Of a stretch of 64,000 nucleotides of DNA, positions 10,387-23,135 are shown in pieces. Both the position numbers and the translations under genes were made by a program. The first letter of the stretch is position 1. Every line of letters starts with the position of its first letter. This DNA comes from Pocillopora verrucosa (taxonomy: Eukaryota; Cnidaria; Anthozoa; Scleractinia; Pocilloporidae), in contig NC_089319.1 of NCBI RefSeq assembly GCF_036669915.1, positions 7,507,846 through 7,571,845 of the forward strand, in the 5' to 3' direction. Below the pieces are notes generated by a model. The model was not told the origin of the DNA. It saw only the letters and a list, made by a program, of their open reading frames with translations, and searched no databases.

Positions 10387-13300
10387 ATGGCGGAAGCGAG
10401 TGGCGGGGAAAACACTTCTTCGCCTTCTGCAACAACATCTACCGATAGCAGCGATCAAGCTACAAGTGGAGACTCACTGAAAGGAAAGCCCACTTGCATA
10501 TTATGTCTTGGTATGGCTGGATCTGGAAAGACAACTTTTGTGCAGGTATATATTAAACGGTTCCTTCGGTTGTCAAAAAGAGATAGAACGTTCCGATTGC
10601 GTTAATTAGGTCCCACGTGCCCTTGATGCGTTCGATCACATCGAGGAGAGATAATTCGTTTGGCTTCCAGAATTATGATTCAAGCGTAACACTTCTACAT
10701 TATACTGGAAAAATGATCCTTGTTACTCACTGCAGTGATGACAACAATCCTCGTAGTTTTTGAATGAACTTTATGAATGATTTGGGGAAAAAAATTGGCC
10801 AAATGATTTCACTATTCTTTAAGACATAATTTCTTATATAAGTTTGAGTTTGCAATGAAATTATCGACTTCTTAAATGACTGACTGAAGAGTTTGTATTT
10901 TTAAATGAATTGCATTGAAATGAAAGTCCACTTGTCCGCAAGTTATCGCAAGTTATGAAGCAAGAATGGAGAAACGCTTCGAATAATCAGTATGTTGAAA
11001 TCTTAAGGTTAAGGTAACATGAATGTACTTAACCCTTATCTCTCATCACCAGGACAGAATATCTCCTTCCAATATCAATACAATATCAAGTAGGCAAGTG
11101 ATAAGAAAAAAGAAAAATATCAATTAGGAGATTATTTTTTGATCCAGTACCAAATTCTACAAACTAACATTGCAAGAATTATATATCAGACAGTAGGGAG
11201 AATTGCTAATGAGATCTTGGGAGTGAAAGGATAAAACTTCCAAGAAACTAAAACCATTCTGTAACCTTTCAGAGACTAACAGCACACTTGTATGCTAAAA
11301 AGGAGACTCCTTACGTTGTCAACCTTGACCCAGCTGTGAAAGAAGTACCATATCCAGCAAACATTGACATCAGAGACTCAGTGAACTATAAAGAAGTCAT
11401 GAAACAGTACAAGTTAGGACCAAATGGGGGAATTGTTACATCACTGAACCTGTTTGCAACAAGATTTGATCAGGTTATGAGCTTTCTGGACAAGAAACAG
11501 TCAAATGAGTTCAAGTTAGTAATGCTTTCATAATTGCAAAATGAAGCCAAAATGAGCTAGTTTTACAAGGATACCACTAAATTTTTTAAGAAATTTGATT
11601 CATTGAACAGTGAATTTTTTCACATTCTAAAGATTTATGTGAACCATGTTACTTCCAGGATTTTAAAGCTACCTCTCCTTTATTTTTTGTATTTCTTTGA
11701 TGGCTAATCAAAAATTACTTATCTCCAAAAAAAAAGCTGTAAAGGAGCCTAGATGATAATATCACTCTCATTTATCGAGCACAATTTTTTTTTTTGCCAT
11801 TTAATTCATATTCCCAGTAAGCATCTGATATCAGATTAAATATACTATTATTTCATTGCAGGTTTGCTATCTTTGACACGCCAGGCCAGATAGAAGTATT
11901 CACTTGGTCAGCATCAGGGGCCATCATAACTGAGGCACTCGCATCTTCCTTTGCCACAGTTGTTGTGTACATAATAGACACAGCAAGAAGCACAAATCCT
12001 GTCACTTTCATGTCCAATATGCTGTATGCCTGCAGTATCTTGTACAAGACCAAATTACCATTTGTAGTTGTTCTAAATAAGGTGATTTAAGTTTTGTTTT
12101 CTCTGCTGGTATAGACCAGAAGTGTCTGTCTTATTTCCAGGCCTAAGTCAAGTCTCTCAGAGTTCTTCTTTCAGGTGGTAACCAGTAAAAATTAACTTCC
12201 TATAGTACCTTTTCTTACTGCCTAAAATCGCTTGGGAAAAAAAAAGGTTGCACTACTAGTTTTAAAATTTATTTTACCCATGATGTTTAACGTAAGATGA
12301 GAATGCTGAGTCTCTTGGTATGATATCAAAATCTGTTTGAGTCAGCATTTGGCATTTAGTGCTACAATCTAAAAAAAGAATGTAACAAGGCCAAAAACCA
12401 TACTTTTTCAATTTACTTGAGGATCGCATTTTACTACAGATAACTGAACCAACAATATTTTTCATTTTTAGACAGATATTGTCGATCATAACTTTGCTGT
12501 TGAATGGATGCAAGATTTTGAAGTGTTTGAAGAGGCTTTGTCTCAAGATACAACTTACATGTCAAGTTTGACAAGGTCAATGAGTTTAGTCCTTGACGAG
12601 TTCTATCAGAATCTTCGGACCGTAGGTGTATCATCAATGACTGGGGCTGGTTTTGAGGAGTTCTTAAAGGCAGTAGACAATGCTGTTGTGGAGTTTGAGA
12701 CTCAGTACAAACCAGGTAAAATACTTTGAGATATGTTAACCATTTTACTCCCTAGATCTTCTACCTGATAAGTTTTAAGTACTCTTATTGCCTGGACTCT
12801 TGATGATGTATGGATATTATAGGGAGAAGTTGCATTTTAATCATTTCTGGATTCATTTGCAAAATACCATGTTTCACCTTGGTCTAAAGAGTGGGGGAGA
12901 CCACTGACCTGAAAGTTGGTGCTGGATTCTGGGCTGAGAGGTCCAGTCTCAAGACCTTGTTGGGTGATGTTGGGGTGTTCTTGGGAAACCACTCTCCACT
13001 AAGAAATATGAATGGGTGTGGGCAAACTGTCAGGAATCCCTGAGAAATTGCTGGGATGGTACCCTGCACTGGACTGTCTTCCTATCCCAGAGGAGTAGAA
13101 AAACTGCTTGTTACTCCTCGCCACAGTGACTGATATAAGCTCTGCCTGGATGGGTCACTTGGCCCAAATAGAGACTTACCACTTTTTTGTAACTTGAAGT
13201 TAAGAAGGATTTTTTAGCTTTTCCCATGAGTGTGGAACATTAAAAAAATCAGTCAGAGTCCCTCACAAGGTGGGATACTCAACAATGAAATTGAAAGATC

Positions 13301-13841
13301 TGGGGTTCAAATTATTTGGGTCATGCTCCAAGACGTGTTACATATTTCCCTAAAACTGTAGTTGCCTGTTCATAGACATCTATTTCTTTTAAATTTTTTT
13401 CTTGGAAACTAAACATGTGAGCCAGTGTCTTTAAAGAATTACTTGTCAGACTCTGAGAATGAAAGGGTTACAAGTGATGCTATCCACTTTATTTTACATT
13501 TCCTTCCATTTTCCTCAGAATATGAAAGGCTGAAAAAGGAAAAAGAAGAGAAGGCAAAAAAAGATAGAGAAGACCAACTAAAAAAGGTGCAGCAAGACTT
13601 GGGCAAAGGAGAGGCTGTTGCTATGGAAACAATCAAAACTGGTGCCCAGGCCATTGAGTCTGCACATGCAACTCCCTTCCATATCTCCCTTGGTGCTGAT
13701 TTGGATAGTGATGATGATGATGAAAGAGGAGATGAGGAGGAGTGGGACGAAGAGGAAATAAAGGAACATGAATCCTTCAAGAGATTCTTAGAAAAGGAGA
13801 AACAAAAGGGGCAACATGCTAAAAAGGAAGAAAGTGGCTAA
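10387..13841 (+). CDS. GPN1: GPN-loop GTPase 1 (5 exons)
   Basis: GPN1 (XAB1) is a GTPase needed for assembly and nuclear import of RNA polymerase II. Exons: 10387-10545, 11273-11514, 11862-12081, 12472-12715, 13519-13841. Phases agree and total 1,188 bases, giving 395 residues (human 374). Exon 1 carries the P-loop GMAGSGKTT (residues ~42-50). Exon 2 carries the family-defining GPN loop in KLGPNGGIV, and exon 3 the G3 motif [11 protein letters not shown]. The G4 motif NKTD is split exactly at the exon 3/4 border, and SSMTGAG fits G5. The C-terminus is charged, with a coiled stretch rich in Lys/Glu and an acidic run ([18 protein letters not shown]), as in animal GPN1. The start is the only ATG before the P-loop. 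It is head-to-head with FDXR. Confidence 0.96.
11029..11234. repeat. TTAACCCTT MITE-like repeat in GPN1 intron 1
   Basis: Starts TTAACCCTTATCTC and ends GATCTTGGGAGTGAAAGGAT, the diverged inverted terminus of the same family as 7794-8002. Non-coding. Confidence 0.6.
12738..12842. repeat. Truncated MITE-like repeat in GPN1 intron 4
   Basis: AACCATTTTACTCCCTAGATC followed by internal sequence shared with the family (GATGTATGGATATTATAGGGAGAAGTT). About half of a full copy remains. Confidence 0.45.
12880..13180 (+). repeat. tRNA-derived SINE in GPN1 intron 4
   Basis: GCTGAGAGGTCCAGTCTCAAG, then TTCTTGGGAAACCACTCTCCAC, AATGGGTGTGGGCAAACTG and GGGTCACTTGGCCC, in this order, match from memory a SINE type widespread in cnidarian genomes (tRNA-like head plus conserved body). 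It is degenerate here. A repeat-library search would settle the family. Confidence 0.6.
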
Positions 13842-16800
13842 CTGTTCAAGTCAAATGCGTTGAAAAAAAAAACAGACCTTGAGACTATATTTATCAGAAG
13901 AGCAAAAAAATGATGTTATTTTATGCACAATTATGTTATACACTAAAATTAATTAGTAGCCTGATAGGAAAGGAATTACTTCAGTCTGTAAATCAGCCAA
14001 TATACATGTCAATTGTGAATGATAAGTTTTTCAAACATTTTAGCTCACACAGCTGCTTAAAATGTGGCAACAGACATCGAACTGTTTTCAACTTCTTATT
14101 CCTCTCAGTTTCATTGCTCAAAGCTCCCACTAAACAGCTGGTCATTCAGGCAGCAGGCATTTTGGTCAGAGCCAGGGTAAGTATATTATCAAGTTTTGGT
14201 GCAAAGCAGGTTATGCTGAACAAATTTTTATCTTAATCACTTTGACAAAATCGTTTCCTCGATTTGATATGATTCATAAATCAATCTCCCTTGGTAAGAC
14301 TTGTAGCTCATGTTAGCTTTATACTTCCTGTAGAGTACATGTCTTGAAAGGGATGAGGTTATGGTGGTGTCTGGATGCATATGAAAGTAGTCCCGTTTAG
14401 ACTAGGAGATTTGTAGTCTAAGGAGTATTATGTTCGCGGAGTAAAAAGCCAAGAGAGGCTTGGGTCGGGTCGGGTACTCGGTTAAAGAACGCGACCAGAC
14501 CCAAACTTCTCTCGTTTTGTCACTCCTCCGCCACTATATTGCTGTCTACTATTGCGCTTTCAGTTACTAACTTAGCGCCTGGAATAGGTTACCAAAGTAT
14601 TTTTGAAGAACATCATTTACTCCCCCTTGGCATGAGCTTAGTAAAAGTGAATGTCCTCGAAAAGCCATACGAGGTAGTCTGAAATAAATTTATGCCTCCT
14701 TGCAAGGGGTATTTAATCTTTTTGGTTCTCAAGGACTGAAAAATTACACACAACCGTTAGGGTTCTACAGGAGTACTTAAGATCTGCGGCGAGGCCAAAT
14801 TTTTAGGCGAAACACCAACTTTATTGTAGAAAGTTGAGATAAAAAAAGAAACGCATTTCAAGGACAAACGTTTGATAAAGGAAACATCCAAGTAAAAATA
14901 TTTTTAACATCAAGTACAGAGTAAATACCATTACCAGTGTCAGCTGGATATAAGGATTACTAATCAGATCAAAGGAAACGAGCCATGAAATTGCATCTAA
15001 ATTCCTTGTTGTTTCTGCTCTCTTTGATCCTATGCAGTAATTAACACAATCAAATTTAATTAGAATCATCATCCGTTTTCTGTAGTGAGGCAATTAGTGA
15101 AGTAACCCTGGGCCCTAGTAACAATACAGGCATTGTTTACATACCATTGGATTAACAAAACTAAACTGACAGCTGTAGACATCTATCACAGACTGTGTTG
15201 ATTTACTTAAATTTAATTTTCTCCTGGGTGGTCGAAGGCTGGGAGTCAAAAGAAAACGGAATGTCTGAGGTTAAAAATAGTTGCCTGGTAATAGAAATAC
15301 AGTCTTTTGTGGTCACGTCCTCGTCATCGAGTTAAAGGCTTTTTTCTTGCGAAAGGGGTTAAGAAATTAATCTTTAGGGCGTGATCGCCTACCTGAAAAA
15401 AAGGGAAAAGATGAGTCTGTCAGTTTTTTCAAGGGTAATTCAACTTCAGTGGCATCACCGCTCCACGGCCGTGTTTATATATCCTTGTTTGTGTGCATAT
15501 ATTCCAATACTGTTTTTCCCTTTTAATTTTCACCCCCATAGGCCAGCTCGTGGAGGCGATACTGCATCATTCCAAGTTAAATTTTCCATTTTTGTTCATT
15601 TAAGGTTTGCTGGTTTAAGAAACCTGAACGCTATTCAAAAACAATCGAGTCTCGTTTGCCAACTGATGTCAAGACCTCGCCGCGTGAGTTGATTATTTGT
15701 AACGTCTGCGCGCGAGGTCGTCGCGAATAGCTCGTGTCTCCCTCTTCTCGAGCGGGCATCTCCTTCCACTCACCTCGCGAGTCTCCCTTGTGATCACTCT
15801 CTTCTGCCTTACCACTAACAGAAGCCCGTTCCTATCCTGAAAAACAAAATTAAAAAAGAAGGGAACTCAGTTTAGACATGGCCTAGCCATAAAGTTTGAG
15901 ACGTGTCATGGTGTTTTGTAAACAAAAGCAAGAAGCAAGCTTCTCGATCTTTTACGAGATATTACGGCACCACTTGATCATAATCAGTAACTTTCTTGAT
16001 GATACTTGATAATACACAGTAATACTCAGTAAACACTTCACAAGGCTCTTGAGAAAAAAGTGCATCTAGTTTGAATCGGTGAAGGTATATTTTTAATGAT
16101 GAGGGTTAGGATGTTTTTCATTTTTCGGCGAGAAATTTGTGGTTTTCCTTAGCTTCGCTATGCTGTTGATTCTACTTCCATGGGTTGTACTATCAGTTCT
16201 GAGTGCAACTAAAAATATTTTGTCCAAATATGCTATTCGTCGCTGGATGAGATCGATATGTTACAATCTATGACGATTTTTTTTGTCAGTCTGCAAGCCA
16301 GCGATACGGAAAATATATCGACTTAAACGGGTTTTTAAGGCCTCAGCTTCATGCTTTCCATTGACATATCCAATTGCCCCTCCCTCCCCCCTCATCCCTC
16401 CCTGGGAAAAGGCGCAGTCCCGGTTTTTTAATGGGAAAGCATTCAGCAGGAATTAAACATGAAAATACGCAAATTAGTGTCGAATGACAAGACTTCGAGA
16501 GAAGGATGCTTTGTTTTCTTACTGAGCTTTCGTTGCAATTCTTCAGTATAAAAATTGCTGCAGCTAAGTGAAGCCGAGGTCGTACTCAGGCCAATAACGA
16601 GAGCCATAAAGAACCGGAAGACAAAGGTCTCGACTGGTTTGCATATTCAAAGGACGAACGTGTTCTTCTGCAAATTCTTTGGAAGTGTCTGTTGGGAAGG
16701 ACTGGCATCAAGGAAAATAAAGTTAAAGAAGTCCTTTCCTGACCAGCAAAAAATTTTTGAGGATGGCCCTCCCTCTTTCGAGCCCCGTCATAACACCCCC

Positions 16801-17271
16801 ACCCCTCTTACCGCAACCGAAAACCTTCCCTGGAATGTTTCTGAAGTGTTAGCTTCAGTCTTTGCACAAAAACAGCGAGGTCCCCAGCATCGACGAGAAT
16901 CGGGCGAAATTCGTGTCTCTGTTGCAAGGCCAACACAATAAGTTTGAAAACTGAGCCAATTCTGTATTAAGCAATTCAATGGGGTTGACCTTTGCTTAAG
17001 CAAATTTCATTTCGTGTAAAAGGATATCCAATTATTGACAAGAGGACTGCGGTGTAGTAGAGTAGAAAAAAGTAATTAAGTGCTGTTAAATCATAAGTTT
17101 TGTAATTATAAGTAATTACATGATCTTAAACGTTTTATATTTCATAATTAAAATGGTGCGGTGATACATAAATACAATCATTGAAATTTATTTGCATTTT
17201 TGTCACGTGATAGCGGCGACGGTTCCCTTGGTGACAGTCTTCGTCCGAAACACAGTCCTCTGAACACCAAG
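13842..17271. other. Intergenic between GPN1 and IQCD-like gene
   Basis: 3.4 kb in which I can support no gene. Open frames at 13910-14236, 15381-15692 and 16555-16941 lack recognisable domains or plausible splice partners. A GC-richer patch near 15690-15790 (repeated CTCGCG/CGCGAG words) is unexplained. Confidence 0.5.
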
Positions 17272-20005
17272 ATGGCGGCGGTGGCTGCTGTAATCAGGGC
17301 AGAAACAACGGGTTCTGTAGCCTCAAGCTTTGAGCAAATTCTTCCCAAAGCAAAAGAAAAACAAAAAGAAAAGGTTAAGGAAACCTCAGATCCTCTCAAA
17401 GTCCTAGATCCTGTAAGAAAAAAGCTCACATCAGTCGAAGCTCAACGTGTGATAGCAGTTGTTGATGACTCGATCAAGAGATTGGAATTAGTCTCCCTGT
17501 TGCCATATATCATCGAAAACTTAAACCGTTTTTCGGTCGTCCTTGGATCCGATCTGGTACAAGTTTTGGAAGAGCATGATCGCATTCAGTCGTCTTACCA
17601 AACAGCAATTTCTAAATTCTCACTCGACCAAAGGCGCAGTCGATCGGCTACTCCGACGGCATCGCACGTTTCATCGCGTCGCTCCAGTGAAGCTTCGCAA
17701 GCTATATCAGAGGACGAACAGGGAATACCTAGCGTATCAGGTACTTTGCCGGAGAGCAGGGCAAGTTCTGCTGGCAGCAGGAAATCCTTCACCCAGAAAC
17801 CAAGTCAACTGAGCCCGCTGCAAACCAGCAACGATCAAAGTGTGGACCTCAAAGTTGTCGATGCCCTTAGCACCCAGATGAAGTATTCTGTTAAAACCAT
17901 TCTCAGGTTGTTTGCCTCAAATCCAGCCGCCGTAAACGCACTTAAAGATCTGAGAAACGAGCGATCGGTGGAAGGAAATACAATGATCGACGAAATGACC
18001 ACGTTGAGGGCGATCCTATTTGAGCGATTATTGACAACACCAAGCGAAGAGAAAGAGAGGAAACAGTATTTGAAACAGATTGTCGCTAGAGAAATGAAAT
18101 CCAGTGAGACAGGCAGAAAACTTCAGGATGAACTGAAAAGAGCCATTGATGATAAAGAAAACGAGGTATACTGGACATGACTTCTGTAACAATTCTTAAC
18201 TATTGTAAATCATGGTATTCGAACCCTATATACTTTCTCCCCGCTCAGTTCTACAAACAGGAGAGATCACACACCAATCACTGAACTTAATATTTATTTT
18301 TTTAGATTTCCAAGAGAAATGACATCATTCGTAGACTGAAAAATGACATCTACAATGTAGAGAAAAATGCGGAAGAGCAAAATCGTAGGGTCATTACCGA
18401 GGCAGCCAAGCAAGATGCATCAGAAATGAAGAATTCTGACAGCAAGAAAAGCAAACTGCAACAAGAAAGCATAGAGTTAAAAAAGAAACTTGAAAGCGAC
18501 ACACTCACTCATAGAGAGAGTGAGCTGGCTTTGAGAAAGGTAAGCATTAGTGGTTAATTACTACAAGAGCTCATCCTAGTGTTGATTGTATGAAGAAATT
18601 TACAGTATGGCTCCCTTCTGATGCCCTGGATGTGATGCCAATCCATTGCAGGAACTCCCTCAGTCAACACCATATTAGTCCTATGGTATAAATATTCTCC
18701 GCACTGTTTGTTAATGTACACCTCCCATGGTAATGATGAGGACAATTTGTTAAAAAATCAAGAGGTTCTTCAGTTAGTGATCATTTCCAAAAATCTCATG
18801 ACCTTTATTGTTGATACAGTGGTGATACTAAAAAGAGAAATTAGATGTCAGGCACTCTTAGGGTTTCAAGAGGTATTATTTTATAATAGAGGTCTAAACA
18901 TCCATTCTAAACCAACCAAAATTGCAAGTACCATTAACCCTCCCTCTCTAATAGGCCTATCCTTACCCTTACCCTTACCCTTACCCTTACCCTTACCCTT
19001 ACCCCCCACCCCTCAAAAAAAAAACAAGCAAACTCCGCAAATAGCATTAGTATAGTCATTCATTTAGGCTAGGTTATGTTTCATCTTAAAATAGCTTTGC
19101 GACTTATATTACTAGATCTAGGACTATACTATTAGGTCTAGGACTTGGTTTTCAACCAAAGAAATGCTTACTGTTACATGTTTCCTAAAATCAGAACAAC
19201 AGTTCAGTTGGGGGGGGGGGGGGAGGGAGTTTCAAAGTTTTGACTTGAGTTTTGATTCTTGGTTCTTCTAATTCCCAGAAATTGATAGGCCCTCCCACCT
19301 CCGAAGAGGCTTATAACATTTACAATAAGTTTACCTAAAGAAATATTCTATCTACAGCGAAAGTACAAGATTGAAACTGAAGTTGAGAATTGGATACAGA
19401 AGTATGATACAGATATGGGAGAAAGACAAGTAAGACTTATATATATTTTTTTTTTTCACTCAAGAGAATAGCAAAGAGAAAAGTCACAAGCTAGGCAGCT
19501 TTGTATGAACTTTCCATGCGAGATTTTTAGAGAGTTTGATACAGTTGAGGCAGCTGATGATTGATTAAGGTCGATAGAATGTTGTAGCAAATTTTTAGAG
19601 CCGATTACGACGTAACAAGCGTCAGCCCTCCGTTGAAGCACAGAGAACAGCCATGGCACTTAATTGAGAAACTATTTTTGAATCTTTCCGCTAAATTTTT
19701 GCACTCTGCAGGATGAATTTGATGCCCTAGACACGATCTACACGGAGGAGAAAAGGCAGCTAAATGAACTCGAGGAGCGTTTCAAGACCCTGGAGAAAGA
19801 GTACTTGGAAATCGTGGAAGCGAGAAGAATTGCAAAAGAGAAGGCCGAAGCTGCTGAAAGAGAGCTGAATTTGAAAATACGAGCGGCGAGATTAATACAG
19901 TCTCTTTGGCGAGCGCATAGAGCCAGAAAACAGCTCAACAAAAAGAAAAAGGGAAAGAAAGGCAAAAAAGGAAAGAAAAGTGGAGGAAAGAAGAAAAAAA
20001 GATAA
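17272..20005 (+). CDS. IQCD: IQ-motif dynein regulatory complex subunit 10-like (4 exons)
   Basis: DRC10/IQCD is a subunit of the nexin-dynein regulatory complex of motile cilia. Exons: 17272-18165, 18306-18539, 19358-19429, 19712-20005, all phase 0, giving 497 residues (human about 450). The start chosen is ATG in CAAGATGGCGGCG; upstream in-frame sequence to 17200 has no ATG. Residues ~60-110 hold the conserved [20 protein letters not shown] and following helices. Residues 125-200 are Ser-rich and probably disordered. From ~275 on it is a long charged coiled coil. Residues ~460-480 form an IQ motif ([17 protein letters not shown]) that should bind calmodulin. The tail is a Lys/Gly-rich run ([13 protein letters not shown]). 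The family call rests on the coiled coil plus terminal IQ arrangement and the [13 protein letters not shown] region. Confidence 0.88.
18961..19006 (+). repeat. (CCCTTA)n microsatellite in IQCD intron 2
   Basis: About eight near-perfect CCCTTA units. This is not the metazoan telomere repeat, whose C-rich strand is CCCTAA. Confidence 0.95.
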
Positions 20006-23000
20006 ACTTCTCCATGAGGTTGAACAAAACAAAAGCCATCTTATGTAAGAAAAGCCTACAGAATGCTGAACTAAAGTTAGCCGAGTAGATTTCTCCTATT
20101 ATCCAACTGCTCTTCTTTCTGTTGAGTCTTTCTGCCCGTTTCTCATGAGGCGGGAAAAGCAAAACGGATACAGAGGCGTAGCGCGCGCAGCCGACTGGTT
20201 AAACATGTTTTTTTTTACAGTCCAAAATAATCAATTGTTCAATATCGCAGGATATTTGTGCTCTATTCGCGCGTTATTTATACTTTACTTTGTGCAGTTG
20301 GATAATAACTATGACTACTCGCTCCTCCGATCCAAAACTATGAATTTTTATTGGCAGCCTTGTACGTCTTTTACATGGAATGTGAGCTCTATAGAGAGCC
20401 GCTGCTCTGGAAATGAGCCTACTCCTCTCTTGAAGAGTTGTCCCGGGGAAGAAAGAAGACAACTGTAGAGAGCGGCGAGATCCTAGCCCGCATATAATGT
20501 CGGGAACTTGCTTAACTCTAGTAAAATTGGTTTTCTTATGACCAATACGAACTTGCGAAAAATCGTCAAGTTTATTGCTCGTTAATTTTAAAGAGGGGGC
20601 ATGGAGGTTCATTAAAAACCTTAAAAGCGTAGTAAAAATCATCCAAAACCGCAAAAAAAATCGATCAAAACCGAAAACCGCGTTCAAACCGTCGTAACCG
20701 ATTAACTTTCACGACCCAGTTATCAAAATCCTAATCGATCCGATACAGTCAGTGACAAGTGGAGCATCATGACGGAGGTTTCGCGGCTATTCGAGATCAG
20801 TGGAAGCGCATAATTGCCGCTCAGATCGAGGTGAAACCGGAACCCAAATAGGATAAAAAACTTCTTTTAAAAAAGCTAAAATCTCGAAACCGAAAACCCC
20901 AATGCCCCCCCTCAATAAAAGTCACCGTAAGATTTGTGCAAATATTGTAAATATGTAATTAAGGACGAACATTTACGGCGAAAAACTGATTTTTTTGTTC
21001 AGAAGAAACTTTTGTACAGGTTAGTTGTGTTACACTTTTAATGGGAATTCTTGTCAGTGATGTAACTTAAATTATTATCCACCTAACCCATGTTACTTGC
21101 GCTATACAACGCTGGGGAACAAAAACTGTGGTCCTCCTTTAGAATGTTTTTCTTTGATCCGAGACAGTGTGGGAGTAAATAAAGAAAGTGTCCTATAACA
21201 GTTGTGTCTATTTGAATATTCATTAAAAGTCTCCCTTTCCTGACTCCTTTCTGAGCTGTGCAGTAAAAGACTCCTCGTACCAAGTCCTTACGGATTTTAT
21301 TCTATTTAGTCGGCGAGTGTACGAGTCCAAGGTCCAGTTGTATAAAGGCCAGATTACACTATCCAACAGATAAATCACTGTCCAGCGGATAATTGTTAAA
21401 TAACTACTGCGCCATCCACCGCATAGAGATTTACCCACTGGATTGCGTAACCATGCTTCGAACAACCGGGGCCAGAATGTTTGTCAGAGTTTGCCGGCGC
21501 AGTTTGATGTTTCATTTTTGACATGATCATCTTATGAGGTAATTCTTGTTTCTACTTTTTACGGGTTTTTTGCCACGCCGACGCGACTTTCAGCATCCAT
21601 TGTTCACCTACATAACAAATAACACGTTTCAGGCACGCATACCATACATATTACCTGATCACGTACGATGAGTTCTTCGCTTACCTTTTTCGTTACAACG
21701 GAAGTCACACAAGTAGACAAATAAGTTTTAAAGGAAGTCCATACTCGTGGATGATACAAGAAAAATCTTGAACGTAAGGTAATTGTCGGCCTTGTCAAGA
21801 GAGAGAATGCAGGATGACTTTCATCAAAGTGCATTGATACCCGCAAAAGATTAGGAGCTTTAAGGAACTATTCATATCCTTGGATATCACGCAGTACTTG
21901 AGAAGCGTTGCGTGACAACCTAATGAACGCGAATGCCTCAAGAGTATAGAGGTTTGTGTACCTTGAATTCAGTGGTTGGTGTCCTGGATCGGCTCTCAAT
22001 ACAAATCTTAAGGTACATTTCTTCTACACTGTTTTAAAAAACAAGTCCTGAATCATCAAGCATAACAAGAATGAAATCTGAAAGGTCACAATATGCAAAA
22101 ACGAACGACTTCGAAGTGTAGCGTAACTTCCGCTAAAAATAACGAGATTATGACGACAAGGATAGAGACAACTAAAAAATCAACTTATTTATGAAACAAA
22201 ATAAGCAGGTTAAGACTTGAATCTGCAGACACAGGCCGGATGAAACTAATATCTTTAATAAGAGCACGGGGAAAATCCTTTTGACGTGATCCTATTAATA
22301 CTTTGTAACAATGTAAACTCTGATGCACGAAAAATTGAAAAAGTTGTGTGAAAGCCCTTCCTAACTGTTTCGATGGGGCTTACGTTAGTCTCGCGAGCTG
22401 GGAAATGCGATGCGCGCGCGTTAACTCTCGCGGTCTCGGGTAGCTCGCAATAAAAATGACAAAAACAAAACAAAACAACAATGAAAAAAGCCGTAAGATC
22501 TGATACTAGTATATCATTTTGCTAATTACATAAAAATCACTTTACAACAAACCCATTAATTTGTTATTCCACGAAGGATCTGTTTTCGTTATTTAGGGCT
22601 GTCAAAAAAGTTCACAACAGCCACTTGGGCCAGCTGGGAAATTACGCAGTTCTCAAATGTCGTGTCTTCTCGTTGTTGACCTTTTCAATCTCGTGGTCAT
22701 TAGGCATATAAAGATTTAAATAATCGACGCTCAAAGCTGCATTTTTATGCAGATATTGGTCCATTGTGAGTTTTAAGGCGGCAGCGCGTGAAGCACTCAT
22801 TTTAAAAACCAATCAAAACTTTGAATGTACATTTTACCTGACAGGTACCGACGGACCTAATGAAGCATATCTCTTCTGTCAACTGTTCCATATTTATATG
22901 GGTCTCTTCACACGCATTTCCCATTTGATTTCCGTCCTGGCTCGTATTAGCGGGTAATAGTACTTGTGCTGATACTGGACGGTAATAAACAAGCCAAAAG

Positions 23001-23135
23001 GATATAAACTTCTGCGGCAATTAATTTGTTATCAACTCTTCGTTCGACGAACGTGTCAAGGTGGAAGATCACGCGTCAATTCAGTCCAGTTCGATAAACT
23101 ACCGTCGAGTCCTGACTAGAGTAAAACGTGCTGTG
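20006..23135. other. Intergenic between IQCD-like and first Kir gene
   Basis: No gene can be supported. AATAAA at about 20921 could serve the IQCD-like gene. A miniature inverted-repeat element sits at 21327-21473. The rest is AT-rich and featureless apart from short chance frames. Confidence 0.5.
21327..21473. repeat. ~150-bp MITE-like repeat
   Basis: Starts GTCCAGTTGTATAAAGGCC and ends CTTCGAACAACCGGGGCC in inverted orientation. The interior alternates ATCC and GGATA words (ATCACTGTCCAGCGGATAA) typical of a dispersed element I recall from coral genomes. Non-coding. Confidence 0.55.

Noticed and set aside
16555..16941. 128-codon protein upstream of the IQCD-like gene
   Set aside because: Non-ATG opening, no family resemblance, and the opposite strand is open as well.
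18961..19006. Interstitial telomere repeat
   Set aside because: The unit is CCCTTA, not CCCTAA; orientation does not convert one into the other.
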